Notes: generated by a model from the sequence alone, not told the origin. Counted from the first letter of the stretch, positions 1 to 8,858 are shown. The stretch is 64,000 bases of DNA from an uncultured Parasphingopyxis sp. (GCF_937129435.1 NZ_CAKZNF010000093.1:39550-103549); one strand, 5' to 3'. Numbers and translations are program-made.

Positions 1-52
1 CGTGGCGCATCGTCCATTCCAAATCTGCAACGATCCGAATTTGCGAATGATC

Positions 53-75
53 GGCCCAACTTCTATGGTTGGGCC
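53..75. other. 8-bp perfect hairpin in the leader region of the BCCT transporter gene
   Basis: GGCCCAAC (53-60) and GTTGGGCC (68-75) form a perfect 8-bp stem with a 7-nt loop, 78 nt before the chosen ATG at 153. No T-run follows on the + strand, so it is not a simple terminator of an upstream gene. It could be a leader hairpin, an operator or a remnant palindrome. Function is not assignable from sequence alone. Confidence 0.35.
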
Positions 76-152
76 ATCACCGCGTGCCGTTCCGGCACCT
101 GCCGCCCCTGAAAGACGGTGTGGCCGCACACACGCCCCTCGCATGGAGACCC

Positions 153-1883
153 ATGGCTTCCCGAAGCGACCGCAACCCGCCGATTACACCCCCGCTTATC
201 GATCTCCCGATCAACACGCATGATCGCGGCTTTTATGACGGCTTCAGCCGCGAGGTCACCATTCCGGCGAAGATCATCGTCTCGTTGCTCATCATGTGGG
301 CGATCTTCTTTCCCGTCAGCGCGAACGAGACGCTGACCGCGGCGAATTCGACGATCATCTCCGCGTTTCGCGGCTGGTACGTCTATGTCGTCGCCTTCTT
401 CATGGCGATCTGCTTCATCCTCGCCATCATTCCGGGCACCGGCACGCTGCGGATCGGCGCGCAGGACGACCGGCCCGAATTCTCTCGCTTTTCCTGGTTC
501 GCGATGCTGTTCGGCGCGGGCATCGGCATCGGCCTGCTGACCTATTCGACCGGCGAGCCGCTCTCGCATTTCACCGACAATCCCGAGATCATTCGCGGCG
601 CGGTGGAAAGCCAGTCCGCCGAGGCCGTGCCGTCCGCCTATATGTACACCTTCCTGCACTGGGGGTTTGCGCCCTGGGCGACCTATGCGCTGGTCGGCCT
701 CGCCATCGGCTATATCGCCTATCGCCGGGGGCTGCCGCTGACGATCCGCTCCGCGCTCGCGCCGCTGTTCGGCAAATCCATGTCGGGCATGGCGGGCCAT
801 CTGGTCGACATCGTGGCCGTGGTCGCGACGATCCTGGGCGTGGCGGTGACGATGGGGCTTGGCGTCGAGCAGTTCGTCGCCGGGCTGGCGCGGCTGGGAC
901 TCGGCGACTGGCTGCTCGATGCGGACGGTTCCTCTTCGGCGACCGCCGTGGTGATCGCGCTGCTGGTGCTCGTCGGCGCCTCGACGCTCAGCGCGCTTTC
1001 GGGTGTCGGCAAGGGCATCAAATGGCTGTCCAACATCAATCTCGGTCTGTCCTTCCTGCTCCTCACGCTGTTCCTCGTCGCCGGATCGACGGTGTTCGGG
1101 CTGGAGCTGCTGGGCTTCGGCATTCTCGATTATCTGCGCACGCTCGTGCCCAATGCGCTGACGATCTTTCAGGATACGGGCAGTCCGGTCAGCGGCGAGC
1201 TCGTCCAGTGGCAGCTCGACTGGTCGGTCTTCTACTGGGCCTGGTGGATCGCCTTTGCGCCCTTTGTCGGCATGTTCATCGCGCGTATCTCGCGCGGGCG
1301 CACAATCCGCGAATATGTGCTGGGCGTGGTCCTCGTGCCTTCGCTGATGTGCTTCGTCTGGATGACGCTGGTCGGCGGCACGGCGATCGACCTGGAGCTG
1401 AGCGGCGCGGCGCAGGGCGCCATCGTCAACACCGGCATGGCGGACCAGCTTTACGCGACGCTCGCGGTGCTGCTCGATCCCGCCTTCGCCTATATCTTCT
1501 CCGGGCTGATCGTGATCCTGCTGATGACCTATCTGATCACGTCAGCGGATAGTGCGATCCTGATCGTCAACACGATCAACGGCGCGGGCGATACCGAGGG
1601 CGAGCGGCGATGGCATATCCTGTTCTGGGGCGCGGCACTGGCCTTCGTGGTCGGGTCGATGCTGATCCTGGGCGGGATCGACGCGATCCGCATCACGATG
1701 ATCATCGGCGCCTTGCCCTTCTCGCTCGTCGCGGCGCTGATGGGCGTTTCGATCGTCAAGGCGGTGGTCTTCGATCTGATCCGGCGGCATTATGGCGTGC
1801 CGACGACCGAAGCGGGTTGCGCGGCGATGCTGGCCGAGGAAGAACGAAAGGCTGCCATGCCCAAAAAGCCCGGAACGGCCTAG
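153..1883 (+). CDS. BCCT-family (betaine/carnitine/choline) transporter
   Basis: Predicted inner-membrane secondary transporter of 576 residues in the betaine/choline/carnitine family, which takes up quaternary-ammonium osmolytes; the actual substrate cannot be read from sequence. About 50 hydrophilic N-terminal residues are followed by roughly twelve hydrophobic helices. The Trp-rich family stretch VFYWAWWIAFAPFVG lies near residue 360, followed by the basic ISRGRTIREY loop. The ATG at 153 is chosen because GGAG (145-148) precedes it at good spacing; an in-frame ATG at 69 would add 28 residues unlike the family. The next gene starts 25 nt downstream on the same strand, so the two may be co-transcribed. 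Family assignment is secure; subfamily (BetT/OpuD type) is not. Confidence 0.93.
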   Translation: MASRSDRNPPITPPLIDLPINTHDRGFYDGFSREVTIPAKIIVSLLIMWAIFFPVSANETLTAANSTIISAFRGWYVYVVAFFMAICFILAIIPGTGTLRIGAQDDRPEFSRFSWFAMLFGAGIGIGLLTYSTGEPLSHFTDNPEIIRGAVESQSAEAVPSAYMYTFLHWGFAPWATYALVGLAIGYIAYRRGLPLTIRSALAPLFGKSMSGMAGHLVDIVAVVATILGVAVTMGLGVEQFVAGLARLGLGDWLLDADGSSSATAVVIALLVLVGASTLSALSGVGKGIKWLSNINLGLSFLLLTLFLVAGSTVFGLELLGFGILDYLRTLVPNALTIFQDTGSPVSGELVQWQLDWSVFYWAWWIAFAPFVGMFIARISRGRTIREYVLGVVLVPSLMCFVWMTLVGGTAIDLELSGAAQGAIVNTGMADQLYATLAVLLDPAFAYIFSGLIVILLMTYLITSADSAILIVNTINGAGDTEGERRWHILFWGAALAFVVGSMLILGGIDAIRITMIIGALPFSLVAALMGVSIVKAVVFDLIRRHYGVPTTEAGCAAMLAEEERKAAMPKKPGTA

Positions 1884-1908
1884 CGGCACCGCCAAAGGAG
1901 ACGATCCG

Positions 1909-2847
1909 ATGTGTGACACCCCAATGCTGAACGAATGGCTGCGCAAGGGCCGTCGCGACTGGTCGGTCAACCGGCGGCGCTTCGTCGCGCTCGGGGCGGC
2001 GGGTATCGTCGCCGCCTGCGCGCCGGCCGGCCAAAGCGGGGCGATGGAGCGCGGGTCGGCGCAGGGCGAAACCGGCGGGGCCGGCGATCCGCAGGGCGAC
2101 GGCCCGGCGCTGGTCGAAGATCATGTCACCATCGAAACCGCCGATGGCACGATGGACGCGTTTTTCGTGCGCCCGGCGGAGGGAAGCCATCCGGCGATCC
2201 TGACCTGGCCCGATATCGCCGGGCTGCGCGAGGCGTTCGAGGTGATGGCGCGGCGGCTGGCGGGGCAGGGCTATGCCGTGCTCGTCGCCAATCCCTATTA
2301 TCGCGATACGCCCGCGCCGCAATTCACCGATTTCGACGATTTCCGCGCCAATGACGGCTTCCAGGCGGTGCGCCCGTGGCGCGAGAAGCTGACGGCGGAC
2401 GCGATCATGCGCGACGCGACGGCGGCAGTCGGCTGGCTCGACGCGCAGGAGGCGGTCGATACCGCGCGCGGCGTCGGCACGCACGGCTATTGCATGGGCG
2501 GGCCGTTCACCGTGTGGACCGCAGCGGCAGTGCCCGGCCGGGTCGGCGCGGCGGCCTCGCTCCATGGCGGCGGGCTGGTACGCGAGGGCGATCCGCAAAG
2601 CCCGCATGCGCTGCTCGGCGATACGCAGGCGAGCTATCTCGTCGCCATCGGGCAGAATGACGATGCGCAGGCGCCCGAGGTGAAAACGGTGCTGCGCGAA
2701 GCGGCGGACGCGGCGGGGCGCCCGGCCGAGGTCAACGTCTACGCCGCCGACCATGGCTGGACCGTCATCGACAGCCCCGTTTATGACGAGGCCGAGGCCG
2801 AGCGGGCCTGGACGGCGATGAGCGCGCTGTTCGGCCGGGCGCTTTAG
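1909..2847 (+). CDS. Dienelactone hydrolase family protein, Tat-type lipoprotein signal
   Basis: A 312-residue alpha/beta hydrolase of the dienelactone hydrolase family. The N-terminus has a twin-arginine-like motif (NRRRFVALGAAG) running into a lipobox-like cysteine (VAAC, near residue 37), so export as a lipoprotein is inferred. The nucleophile-elbow Cys is visible in HGYCMGG (about residue 195) and the catalytic His in ADHGWT near residue 283. Start at 1909 is supported by AAAGGAG at 1894-1900. Dienelactone hydrolase itself is cytoplasmic, so an exported homologue probably has another, unknown ester substrate. It sits 25 nt after the BCCT gene. Confidence 0.88.
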   Translation: MCDTPMLNEWLRKGRRDWSVNRRRFVALGAAGIVAACAPAGQSGAMERGSAQGETGGAGDPQGDGPALVEDHVTIETADGTMDAFFVRPAEGSHPAILTWPDIAGLREAFEVMARRLAGQGYAVLVANPYYRDTPAPQFTDFDDFRANDGFQAVRPWREKLTADAIMRDATAAVGWLDAQEAVDTARGVGTHGYCMGGPFTVWTAAAVPGRVGAAASLHGGGLVREGDPQSPHALLGDTQASYLVAIGQNDDAQAPEVKTVLREAADAAGRPAEVNVYAADHGWTVIDSPVYDEAEAERAWTAMSALFGRAL

Positions 2848-2972
2848 GGGCCTGCGCTTCTTTCGCCTTCTCCCGCCGGAACCGATTGCATTCGCGCGCG
2901 TAAGGCTTAGGTGCGCGGGGCGAACGGAATGCGCCCTTCGCCTCACCATCCTCCGGCCACCAAAGGACGCTC

Positions 2973-3755
2973 ATGCGCCTCTCCATCTCCGCCATGCTCG
3001 ATTACACGATCCGCGATTCGGCGGATGTGCTGCTGCAGCTCGAGGTTGCGCCCGACACCCACGACCAGGTCATCCATCGCGGCCATATGACGGTGTCGAC
3101 GGGCGCGGAGCTGCATCCGTTTCCGGCCGAGGAAGGGTTCGGGCGCCGCACCTGGACGCAGGGCGCGGGCCATTTTCGCGCGGAATACAATGCCGATGTG
3201 ACGATCGAGCGCGAACGCGCCGATATCGCCGGGCTGCAGGCGATGCCCTATCACAAGCTGCCGCAGCTCGTGGTCCCCTATCTCTGGCCGAGCCGCTATT
3301 GCCAGTCGGACCGGTTCGAGATCTTCGTCGGCAAGGTGTTCGGCGATGTCGCGGGCGGCGACAAGATTATCGCCATGAACGACTGGATCGACGAACAGCT
3401 CGACTATGTCCCCGGAACGAGCGACGGCACGACGACCGCCGTCGACACCTTCACGACGCGCGAGGGAATCTGCCGCGATTATGCCCATCTGCTGATCACC
3501 TTTGCGCGGGCGGCGGGCATTCCGGCTCGCATGGTCTCGGCCTATGGGCTCGGCGTCGAACCGCAGGATTTCCATGCCGTGGTCGAAGTCTGGCTCGACG
3601 ACAAATGGCATCTGATCGACCCGAGCCGCTTGGCGGAGCAGGACGGGCTCGCCCGCATCGTCGTCGGCCGCGACGCCACCGACATCGCCTTCATGACGAT
3701 CTTCGGATCGGCACAGCTCAACGAGCAGAAGGTGAGCGTGGAGCGGGTGGATTGA
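2973..3755 (+). CDS. Transglutaminase-like family protein
   Basis: A 260-residue protein with a transglutaminase/protease-like fold. The catalytic Cys lies in TREGICRDYAHL (about residue 168), His in DFHAVVEVW (about 200) and Asp in HLIDPSRL (about 214), the complete Cys-His-Asp set. The N-terminal ~150 residues match the bacterial transglutaminase N-terminal region seen in this family. No signal peptide is visible, so it is probably cytoplasmic. ATG 2973 is preceded by AAAGGA at 2962. Bacterial members are mostly uncharacterised amidases or proteases; no substrate is inferred. It is followed by a palindrome-rich intergenic stretch. Confidence 0.88.
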   Translation: MRLSISAMLDYTIRDSADVLLQLEVAPDTHDQVIHRGHMTVSTGAELHPFPAEEGFGRRTWTQGAGHFRAEYNADVTIERERADIAGLQAMPYHKLPQLVVPYLWPSRYCQSDRFEIFVGKVFGDVAGGDKIIAMNDWIDEQLDYVPGTSDGTTTAVDTFTTREGICRDYAHLLITFARAAGIPARMVSAYGLGVEPQDFHAVVEVWLDDKWHLIDPSRLAEQDGLARIVVGRDATDIAFMTIFGSAQLNEQKVSVERVD

Positions 3756-3760
3756 CACTC

Positions 3761-3957
3761 TAAACCTTCTCCCGTCGGGAGAAGGCTACGCAGCCTTGCC
3801 GACAAAGGAGGCTAGGCGGAGTTGGATGAGGGGTTCCGCGCTCTCGAAAGGTGCGATCCCTTCACCCAGCTCGTTCTAAGCCGATTGTGCCCCCGGCACA
3901 ATCTTGGGTTGCCGGGGGCAACCCAACTTGGCACTCCCGATGGGAGAGGGTTTGGCC
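3761..3957. repeat. Mosaic of intergenic palindromes
   Basis: The 200-bp gap before the esterase gene is packed with palindromes. They are an imperfect CCTTCTCCC/GGGAGAAGG hairpin (about 3769-3787), GATTGTGCC (3883-3891) with GGCACAATC (3895-3903), and TTGGGTTGCC (3904-3913) with GGCAACCCAA (3917-3926). A CTCCC/GGGAG motif at 3934-3949 contains the likely ribosome-binding site of the next gene. The pattern resembles the short REP-type repeats common in sphingomonads and caulobacters (general knowledge); I cannot confirm other genomic copies. Confidence 0.5.
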
Positions 3958-4830
3958 ATGCTCCGCTACATCATCATCGGCGTGCTTGTGCTGCTGGCGT
4001 CCGGCGCGGCGATCTGGTTTCTTGTGCCGCCACTGACGCTGTTCAACGCCATCGTGCCCAAGGACGCGGGGTCGGCGCTCGTCGCGAGCGACCGGTCCTT
4101 CGGCTCCGATCCGCGCCAGTCGCTCGACGTCTATGCGCCGACAAGGGCGGGCGCGGGAGACCGGCTGCCCGTGATCGTTTTCGTTCATGGCGGCGGCTGG
4201 CGCGACGGCAATCGCGAGGGCTATCGCTGGGCGGGGCGCGCATTCGCCGCGCAAGGCTTCGTCGCCATCGTCACCGGCTATCGCCTGTCGCCACAGGTCC
4301 ATTTCCCCGATTTCGTCGTCGATGTCGCCGAAGCCGTGCGCTGGACCCGCGCCCATGCCGCAGACCATGGCGGCGACCCGGGCCGCATCGTCCTTGTCGG
4401 CCATAGCGCCGGCGCGCATATCGCGGCGATGCTGGCGCTCGATCCGCAATGGCTGGGCGAGGATCGCGCGGCGATTGCAGGCTGGGTCGGCATGTCGGGC
4501 CCCTATGATTTCCTGCCGCTCGACACGCCCGCGACGATCGGCGCCTTCGGCCGCGTCGAGGAGCCCGAAGAAACGCAGCCTGTGAACCATGTCAGCGAGG
4601 GCGACCCGCCCGCTCTCCTGCTTCATGGCAGCGAGGACACCGTGGTCCGCCCGCGGCAGAGCACGAACATGGAGCGCCTCCTGAAGCAGGCAGGCGTCTT
4701 CGCCGAGGCGCGGCTCTATGAAGGTGCCGGCCATATCAATATCATGACGGCGGTGTCGCGCTGGGGGCGGGGGAGTTATCCGACGTTGCGGGACGTCGCC
4801 GAATTCACGCGGGAGGTGGCGGGGCGCTGA
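3958..4830 (+). CDS. Alpha/beta hydrolase (esterase/lipase, HGGGW type)
   Basis: A 290-residue carboxylesterase-like alpha/beta hydrolase. An N-terminal hydrophobic segment (residues 1-25, YIIIGVLVLLASGAAIWF) suggests a signal anchor or export. The oxyanion motif HGGGW (about residue 76) and nucleophile elbow GHSAG (about 147) are intact; the catalytic His is in GAGHIN near residue 260. ATG 3958 is preceded by GGGAGAGGG at 3942-3950, which itself lies in the palindromic repeat upstream. An in-frame ATG at 3940 is less likely. Substrate unknown. Confidence 0.88.
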   Translation: MLRYIIIGVLVLLASGAAIWFLVPPLTLFNAIVPKDAGSALVASDRSFGSDPRQSLDVYAPTRAGAGDRLPVIVFVHGGGWRDGNREGYRWAGRAFAAQGFVAIVTGYRLSPQVHFPDFVVDVAEAVRWTRAHAADHGGDPGRIVLVGHSAGAHIAAMLALDPQWLGEDRAAIAGWVGMSGPYDFLPLDTPATIGAFGRVEEPEETQPVNHVSEGDPPALLLHGSEDTVVRPRQSTNMERLLKQAGVFAEARLYEGAGHINIMTAVSRWGRGSYPTLRDVAEFTREVAGR

Positions 4831-4832
4831 AT

Positions 4833-4979
4833 TGTCAGACTCGACCTAGCGGTCGAGCGCCGCACCGGCCCGCACCCCCACCCGGCCTCCCATTCAGGAT
4901 ACTCTCGTGGGAGGCCGGGTGGGGGTGGGGGTGGGGGTGCGGACCGGTGCGGCGCTTTGGCGCTAGCCAAAGTCTGACA
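4833..4979. repeat. Cloverleaf repeat, copy A
   Basis: Outer inverted repeat TGTCAGA (4833-4839) / TCTGACA (4973-4979). Inside are a left hairpin CTCGACC-TAGC-GGTCGAG, a long central GC-rich palindrome (GCCGCACCGGCC...GGCCTCCCA, 15-nt loop, then its complement) and a right hairpin CTTTGGC-GCTA-GCCAAAG. This copy is 147 bp because GGGGGT is tandemly expanded in the right half of the central arm; other copies are 134-135 bp. It lies between two convergent genes. Confidence 0.85.
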
Positions 4980-4992
4980 AAAAGCTCCCCCC

Positions 4993-6042
4993 TCACATCT
5001 CCCCGTGGCTCGAATAGTCCGAATAGTGGTCGTTCGGCCGGGCAAAGGCGGTGAAGCTCATTCCGATGGTCAGACTCAACCCCTCGACATGGTGCCACCA
5101 GCCTACGGGGAGGAAGAGCGCCTGGCCGGGGCCGAGCGTGCATTCGATGACGCGCGGCTTGCCGGGTTCGGGATCGCCCGCCGGAAGGTCGGCGCCCGAC
5201 CAGCCACTATAACAATGCCGGTTGTTCCGCATCAGCGGCGTATCGTGCGGGGCCACCATCTTCACCCGCTTTTCGCCGGCGATCTGGACCAGCAGATTGT
5301 TGGTGAGGTCGTGGTGGAAGGGCGTGATCGTCCCCTTCGGTCCCATCCAGAAGAAACCCTGCTGTTCGCCGCCCTCTTCCAGAATGCCCGGGATCGGCGC
5401 GATTTCATCGTAGAGCGGCGCGAGCCGGTCGCGATTGCGGTCGGCATTGTTCGCCGTGATATAGAAGTCGTTCGTCGGCGCGGTGCCGCGAAAGCGTTCG
5501 GCGAGTGCGGAGAACGGCACCAGCCTTTCATGCTGCAGATTGTTATATTCGTAATCGGCGTCCGCCTCGCGGCCGTCCTGCACCGCGACCTTGGTCTCGC
5601 CCAGCGTTTCGGCGATGTGATCGAGGCTCCACAGGTCCATCGCGGGCCAATGATCGACCAGCCCGTCGATCAGCACCGGCCGCCCGTGCGCATAATAATC
5701 GGCGAAAAAGCGGTCGGGCGCGATCTTCTCCTCATGCGCCAGCTCGCCGATGGCTGGATCGAGCGCGGCAGCCTTGCGCTGGTTGGCGAGCACCCATTCA
5801 TATTTGCGCAGCCGGGTCTGCAGCTTCGTCATCCCGCGGTAGAACGGGTCGCGGGTCGCCGCCGTGATCTCCTTGCGGACAACATCGGCAGGGAAGCCGC
5901 GCATCGAGAGCCATTTCGCAACCTGGTCGGGATGTTCGCCGCCGATCATCCGCTCGGCCATCTGCTCGCGAACCTCGTCGGTCATGATTGCCGCCGGCCG
6001 GAACGTCATGCGCGGCGCGGAGAAAATCGGCTTGCCTGTCAT
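4993..6042 (-). CDS. Cupin-8/JmjC-domain protein (2-oxoglutarate/Fe(II) oxygenase-like)
   Basis: A 349-residue protein whose C-terminal two thirds is a JmjC/cupin-8 domain. The iron-binding HxD is in PFHHDLTNN and the distal His in VGWWHHVEG; KRVKMVAPHD lies between them, matching the double-stranded beta-helix of Fe(II)/2-oxoglutarate dioxygenases such as FIH-like hydroxylases. The N-terminal ~100 residues are helical and charged. The substrate, possibly a protein or tRNA side chain, is unknown. The start is uncertain: ATG 6042 is chosen, ATG 6072 adds ten residues, and neither has a strong Shine-Dalgarno sequence. Its 3' end faces repeat copy A. Confidence 0.85.
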   Translation of the reverse strand: MTGKPIFSAPRMTFRPAAIMTDEVREQMAERMIGGEHPDQVAKWLSMRGFPADVVRKEITAATRDPFYRGMTKLQTRLRKYEWVLANQRKAAALDPAIGELAHEEKIAPDRFFADYYAHGRPVLIDGLVDHWPAMDLWSLDHIAETLGETKVAVQDGREADADYEYNNLQHERLVPFSALAERFRGTAPTNDFYITANNADRNRDRLAPLYDEIAPIPGILEEGGEQQGFFWMGPKGTITPFHHDLTNNLLVQIAGEKRVKMVAPHDTPLMRNNRHCYSGWSGADLPAGDPEPGKPRVIECTLGPGQALFLPVGWWHHVEGLSLTIGMSFTAFARPNDHYSDYSSHGEM

Positions 6043-6375
6043 GGCTCGTGTCCCGTCTTGCGTGCGAATCATCGCATAAAGTGGCTGATATGACGGCGCA
6101 ATGACGCGCCGATGACACTCATCGGTCGACGAAACGCAATTTTCCGTCCCGCGCGCGGAGAAAAACGACAGCCGTCGTTAGGTTGGTCGCCGCCGCTTGG
6201 CCGTTCGTCGATTGGGCGGAAAGCGCGGCGCGATGGTCGAAGGTCGCGTGATCGGTCCCGGCGAACGGGCTATTTCGATGATCGGAGGCGGAACACGGAA
6301 CACTCCGGTCCGCCAGCCGAGAAAAACGTTCAATCCGGCCGGGTACCAACTTGGCCAAGGTTCAGGAGACCTACC
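6043..6375. other. Divergent intergenic region between cupin-8 gene and urcA-family gene
   Basis: About 330 bp separate the divergent cupin-8 and UrcA-family genes and must hold both promoters. I see no gene, no clear sigma-70 hexamer pair and no strong palindrome. The only clear signal is AGGAG at 6363-6367 serving the UrcA-family start. Confidence 0.4.
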
Positions 6376-6696
6376 ATGAAGAAGTTTGCTTTCGCCCTCG
6401 CCGCCGTTGCCACCGCGGCCACCACCAATTTCGCCGCGCTGTCGCCGGCCATGGCGCAGCCGCCATCGGTCACGATCGACACGACCGGCTACGATGTCGG
6501 CACCCAGGCCGGCTATGACGCGCTCGCCGGCCAGGTCGGCCGCGCCTCGCGCCAGGTCTGCGGCAATTTCGACATGCGCAACCTCGACATCGCGCCCGAA
6601 GTCATCGCCTGCCGCAGCGAAACGCACGCCAATGCGATGGCGCAGCTCGACCAGATCGCCGGCGAAGGCCGCGTCACCGTCGTCGCCTCGCGCTAG
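6376..6696 (+). CDS. UrcA family protein (small secreted)
   Basis: A 106-residue secreted protein with a clear signal peptide ending near AMAQ (residues 1-28). The mature part has the spacing of the UrcA family: a tyrosine-containing beta segment (TTGYDVGTQAGYDALAGQV), then ASRQVCG and later IACRSETHANAMAQL. The two Cys probably form a disulfide. UrcA proteins are common in sphingomonads and caulobacters but have no established biochemical role. Start at 6376 is fixed by AGGAG at 6363-6367. A strong terminator follows at 6741. Confidence 0.82.
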   Translation: MKKFAFALAAVATAATTNFAALSPAMAQPPSVTIDTTGYDVGTQAGYDALAGQVGRASRQVCGNFDMRNLDIAPEVIACRSETHANAMAQLDQIAGEGRVTVVASR

Positions 6697-6740
6697 ACCC
6701 GCTCCCGCAAACCTTGCCGCCCCGCAAGGTTTCAAAGGCG

Positions 6741-6781
6741 CCCCCCGGACAGTCCCTCGTCCGGGGGGTGATCTTTTATTT
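6741..6781 (+). terminator. Rho-independent terminator after the UrcA-family gene
   Basis: CCCCCCGGAC (6741-6750), an 8-nt loop and GTCCGGGGGG (6759-6768) form a perfect 10-bp stem followed by a T-rich tail (TGATCTTTTATTT). It lies 45 nt after the UrcA-family stop and just before repeat copy B. Confidence 0.85.
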
Positions 6782-6792
6782 GGGAAAGCTTC

Positions 6793-6926
6793 TGTCAGAC
6801 TTTGGCTAGCGCCAAAGCGCGGCGCCAGCCCTCTCCCCCACCCGACCTCCCATGAGCATACACTGAGTGGGAGGTCGGGTGGGGGAGAGGGCTGGTGCCG
6901 CGCCGAGCCAAAGGCGAGGTCTGACA
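6793..6926. repeat. Cloverleaf repeat, copy B
   Basis: TGTCAGA (6793-6799) and TCTGACA (6920-6926) bound a left hairpin CTTTGGC-TAGC-GCCAAAG, a central palindrome with variant sequence (GCGGCGCCAGCCCTCTCCCCCA... around loop TGAGCATACACTGAG) and a right arm CCGAGCC-AAA-GGCGAGG carrying a tandem G-A mismatch. Both central arms changed in concert (GCCCTCTCC paired with GGAGAGGGC), so pairing is conserved although the sequence differs from the other copies. It lies between convergent genes. Confidence 0.85.
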
Positions 6927-6938
6927 AAAAATCCCCCC

Positions 6939-8858
6939 CTAAAACCCGACGCCCACGAACAACCGACCGCCGACACCGTCAAAGTCATCGCCGCCGAAGC
7001 TCGCATGGCCGAGCAGGCCGATTTCGAGCTTACCCACCGGGTTCACCGCGACGCTCGCCTCGATCCGGCCATAGTCGCCATCGGGTGCATCGACGCGGTG
7101 GGTGCGGGTGAAATCGGGGAGCGAGACGAGCGCGGTGCGGACGTCCTGCGGATCGTCGTCGAGCGCGAAATGCCAGGTGCCGCGCACCCAGAACTGGCCG
7201 TCGGGCAGTCCGTTGCCGCCGAAACGCGCCGACAGGCCGAGACCCGCCTCGCCGTAAAAGGCCTCGCTTTCCTGATCGAAGACGATCTGCGACAGGCCCG
7301 TGGCGCCGCTTTCGGCGTAGCCGTCGACGTCCGATCGCGACCAGCCGAGCCGCCCGAGCGGGTGCACCATGACGGCAGGCGAGAGCGGGATATTGCCCAT
7401 CGCCTGCGCGCTCACCGATACGCTCGTGCCGTCGGTCGACCCGCTGCTGACCTGTCCGGCAACGCCCGTCGTGCGCGCGATATCGTCGAAATTGTCGAAC
7501 CCGACCGAGGCGGCGGCCGAAAGCGAGATCCGCCCGCCCTCATAGCCGATAAAGCCGCCGATATTCGCGGTATCGCGGTCGAAACCGGCGGCGATGTCCT
7601 GAAAGGCGACATCGGCGTCGGTGTAGGAAGCGGCGACGCCGGCCTCGAACCCGCCGCCGAAACCATAGGCCGCCACCGCGCCGATCCGCGCCCCTTGTGC
7701 ATCATAGGCGAGCGCCTGTGGCGCGCCGCCGCGCTCGTAGAAATCATAGGCGCTGTCGACGGCCAGGAGGAACCCTTCGCGCCACGGAATCGCCAGCAGG
7801 TCGCGCGCGACGGCTTCGGTGCCGATGCGCGCCGTTTCGCCGAGCGCCGCAATGGTGCGCGGCGCGCGGACCGTGTCGGCGAGGAACAGCGCCTGCAGCC
7901 GGTGCCCCGCCGCCGTCGGGAAGAAAGCGTCCCAGAAGAGGAACCGGTCCTGCACCGCCTGCGGCGCGTTCAGGCATTGCGCGACGAGCGAGCATGGCGT
8001 CGTGACGTCGCCGAAACCGTATTTCGCCGGATTGGCGGCGACGTCGTTTTGCAGCGTGAAGATGTCCGCGATCAGCACCGACTGGTCGCCCGGCGCGATG
8101 GCCGAGAGCTGCGTCACGAGCGCATTGTTGGTCTGCACACTGAACAGCGTCGCCAGTTGCTGTCCGCTCAGCCCGCCTGCGGCGGCCGCCGGGGTCAGTC
8201 CGATATTGGGCATGTTCGGCACGAGCACCGTGCCCGCACCGGCATCGACCAGTCGCTGCGCCTGCGTCGCCGTATTGGCCGCGTTGACGGCCGCGCCCTG
8301 CGCGATGATCGCGATCGCCTGATTCTGCGGCGGAGCCGTCAGCGCGATCGTGTTGAGCGCCAGCGCCGCATCGTTGTTCGACGGGTAGAGCAGCATCAGA
8401 TCGTCGGGGCCGAGCGGGCCCGCGCCCGCGAGAAAGCCCGTCACCTGATTGGCGATATCGGTATCGTTCAAGGGAAACAGACCGCGCCCGATCGGCCCGG
8501 GGATCGAGCTGCCATTGCCGATCAGCGCCCCGCCCGCGAGCGACACGGGCAACTGGTCCGAAAACGCATTCCCGACGGCGTTGTTGGTGACATTGGCCGG
8601 ATCATAGCCGAGCAGACCAGGGAGGATTTCGGCGGCAACCGGCCCGTTGGAAAACCGGCCGCCGAAATTCGGAGGCGAGGCGGGGAAATTCGCATCGAAC
8701 GGGCCGAGCCCGGCGGCATTCGCCGCACGCAGGATCGGCGGGATATTCCCCGGATCGGCGATATTGTCCCCGAACACGCCCACGCTTTGCGCATGGGCGG
8801 TCCCGGCGCCCGCAACGGCGAGGACTGTGGAAAGCAGCAATTTGGATAAGGTCTTCAC
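6939..8858 (-). CDS. Autotransporter with degenerate GDSL-esterase passenger
   Basis: A 639-residue outer-membrane autotransporter. The signal peptide (residues 1-24, ending AHAQ) is followed by a GDSL/SGNH-type passenger to about 350 and a C-terminal beta-barrel (about 370-639) ending in the terminal Phe typical of barrel insertion. The GDSL block reads VFGDNIADPGN, so the catalytic Ser is Asn32. The last block reads FWDAFFPTAAGH where the family has D-x-x-H-P-T, so the catalytic His is Phe313. Block III is SNND instead of GxND. Classical esterase activity is therefore unlikely. GTG at 8858 is the start, with AAGGAGA (8867-8873 in complement) 8 nt before. It is downstream of the winged-helix/hydrolase gene. 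Confidence 0.85.
   Translation of the reverse strand: MKTLSKLLLSTVLAVAGAGTAHAQSVGVFGDNIADPGNIPPILRAANAAGLGPFDANFPASPPNFGGRFSNGPVAAEILPGLLGYDPANVTNNAVGNAFSDQLPVSLAGGALIGNGSSIPGPIGRGLFPLNDTDIANQVTGFLAGAGPLGPDDLMLLYPSNNDAALALNTIALTAPPQNQAIAIIAQGAAVNAANTATQAQRLVDAGAGTVLVPNMPNIGLTPAAAAGGLSGQQLATLFSVQTNNALVTQLSAIAPGDQSVLIADIFTLQNDVAANPAKYGFGDVTTPCSLVAQCLNAPQAVQDRFLFWDAFFPTAAGHRLQALFLADTVRAPRTIAALGETARIGTEAVARDLLAIPWREGFLLAVDSAYDFYERGGAPQALAYDAQGARIGAVAAYGFGGGFEAGVAASYTDADVAFQDIAAGFDRDTANIGGFIGYEGGRISLSAAASVGFDNFDDIARTTGVAGQVSSGSTDGTSVSVSAQAMGNIPLSPAVMVHPLGRLGWSRSDVDGYAESGATGLSQIVFDQESEAFYGEAGLGLSARFGGNGLPDGQFWVRGTWHFALDDDPQDVRTALVSLPDFTRTHRVDAPDGDYGRIEASVAVNPVGKLEIGLLGHASFGGDDFDGVGGRLFVGVGF

Noticed and set aside
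6867..8849. A 660-codon open frame opposite the autotransporter
   Set aside because: Antisense shadow; the autotransporter on the minus strand has a signal peptide, ribosome-binding site and recognisable barrel.
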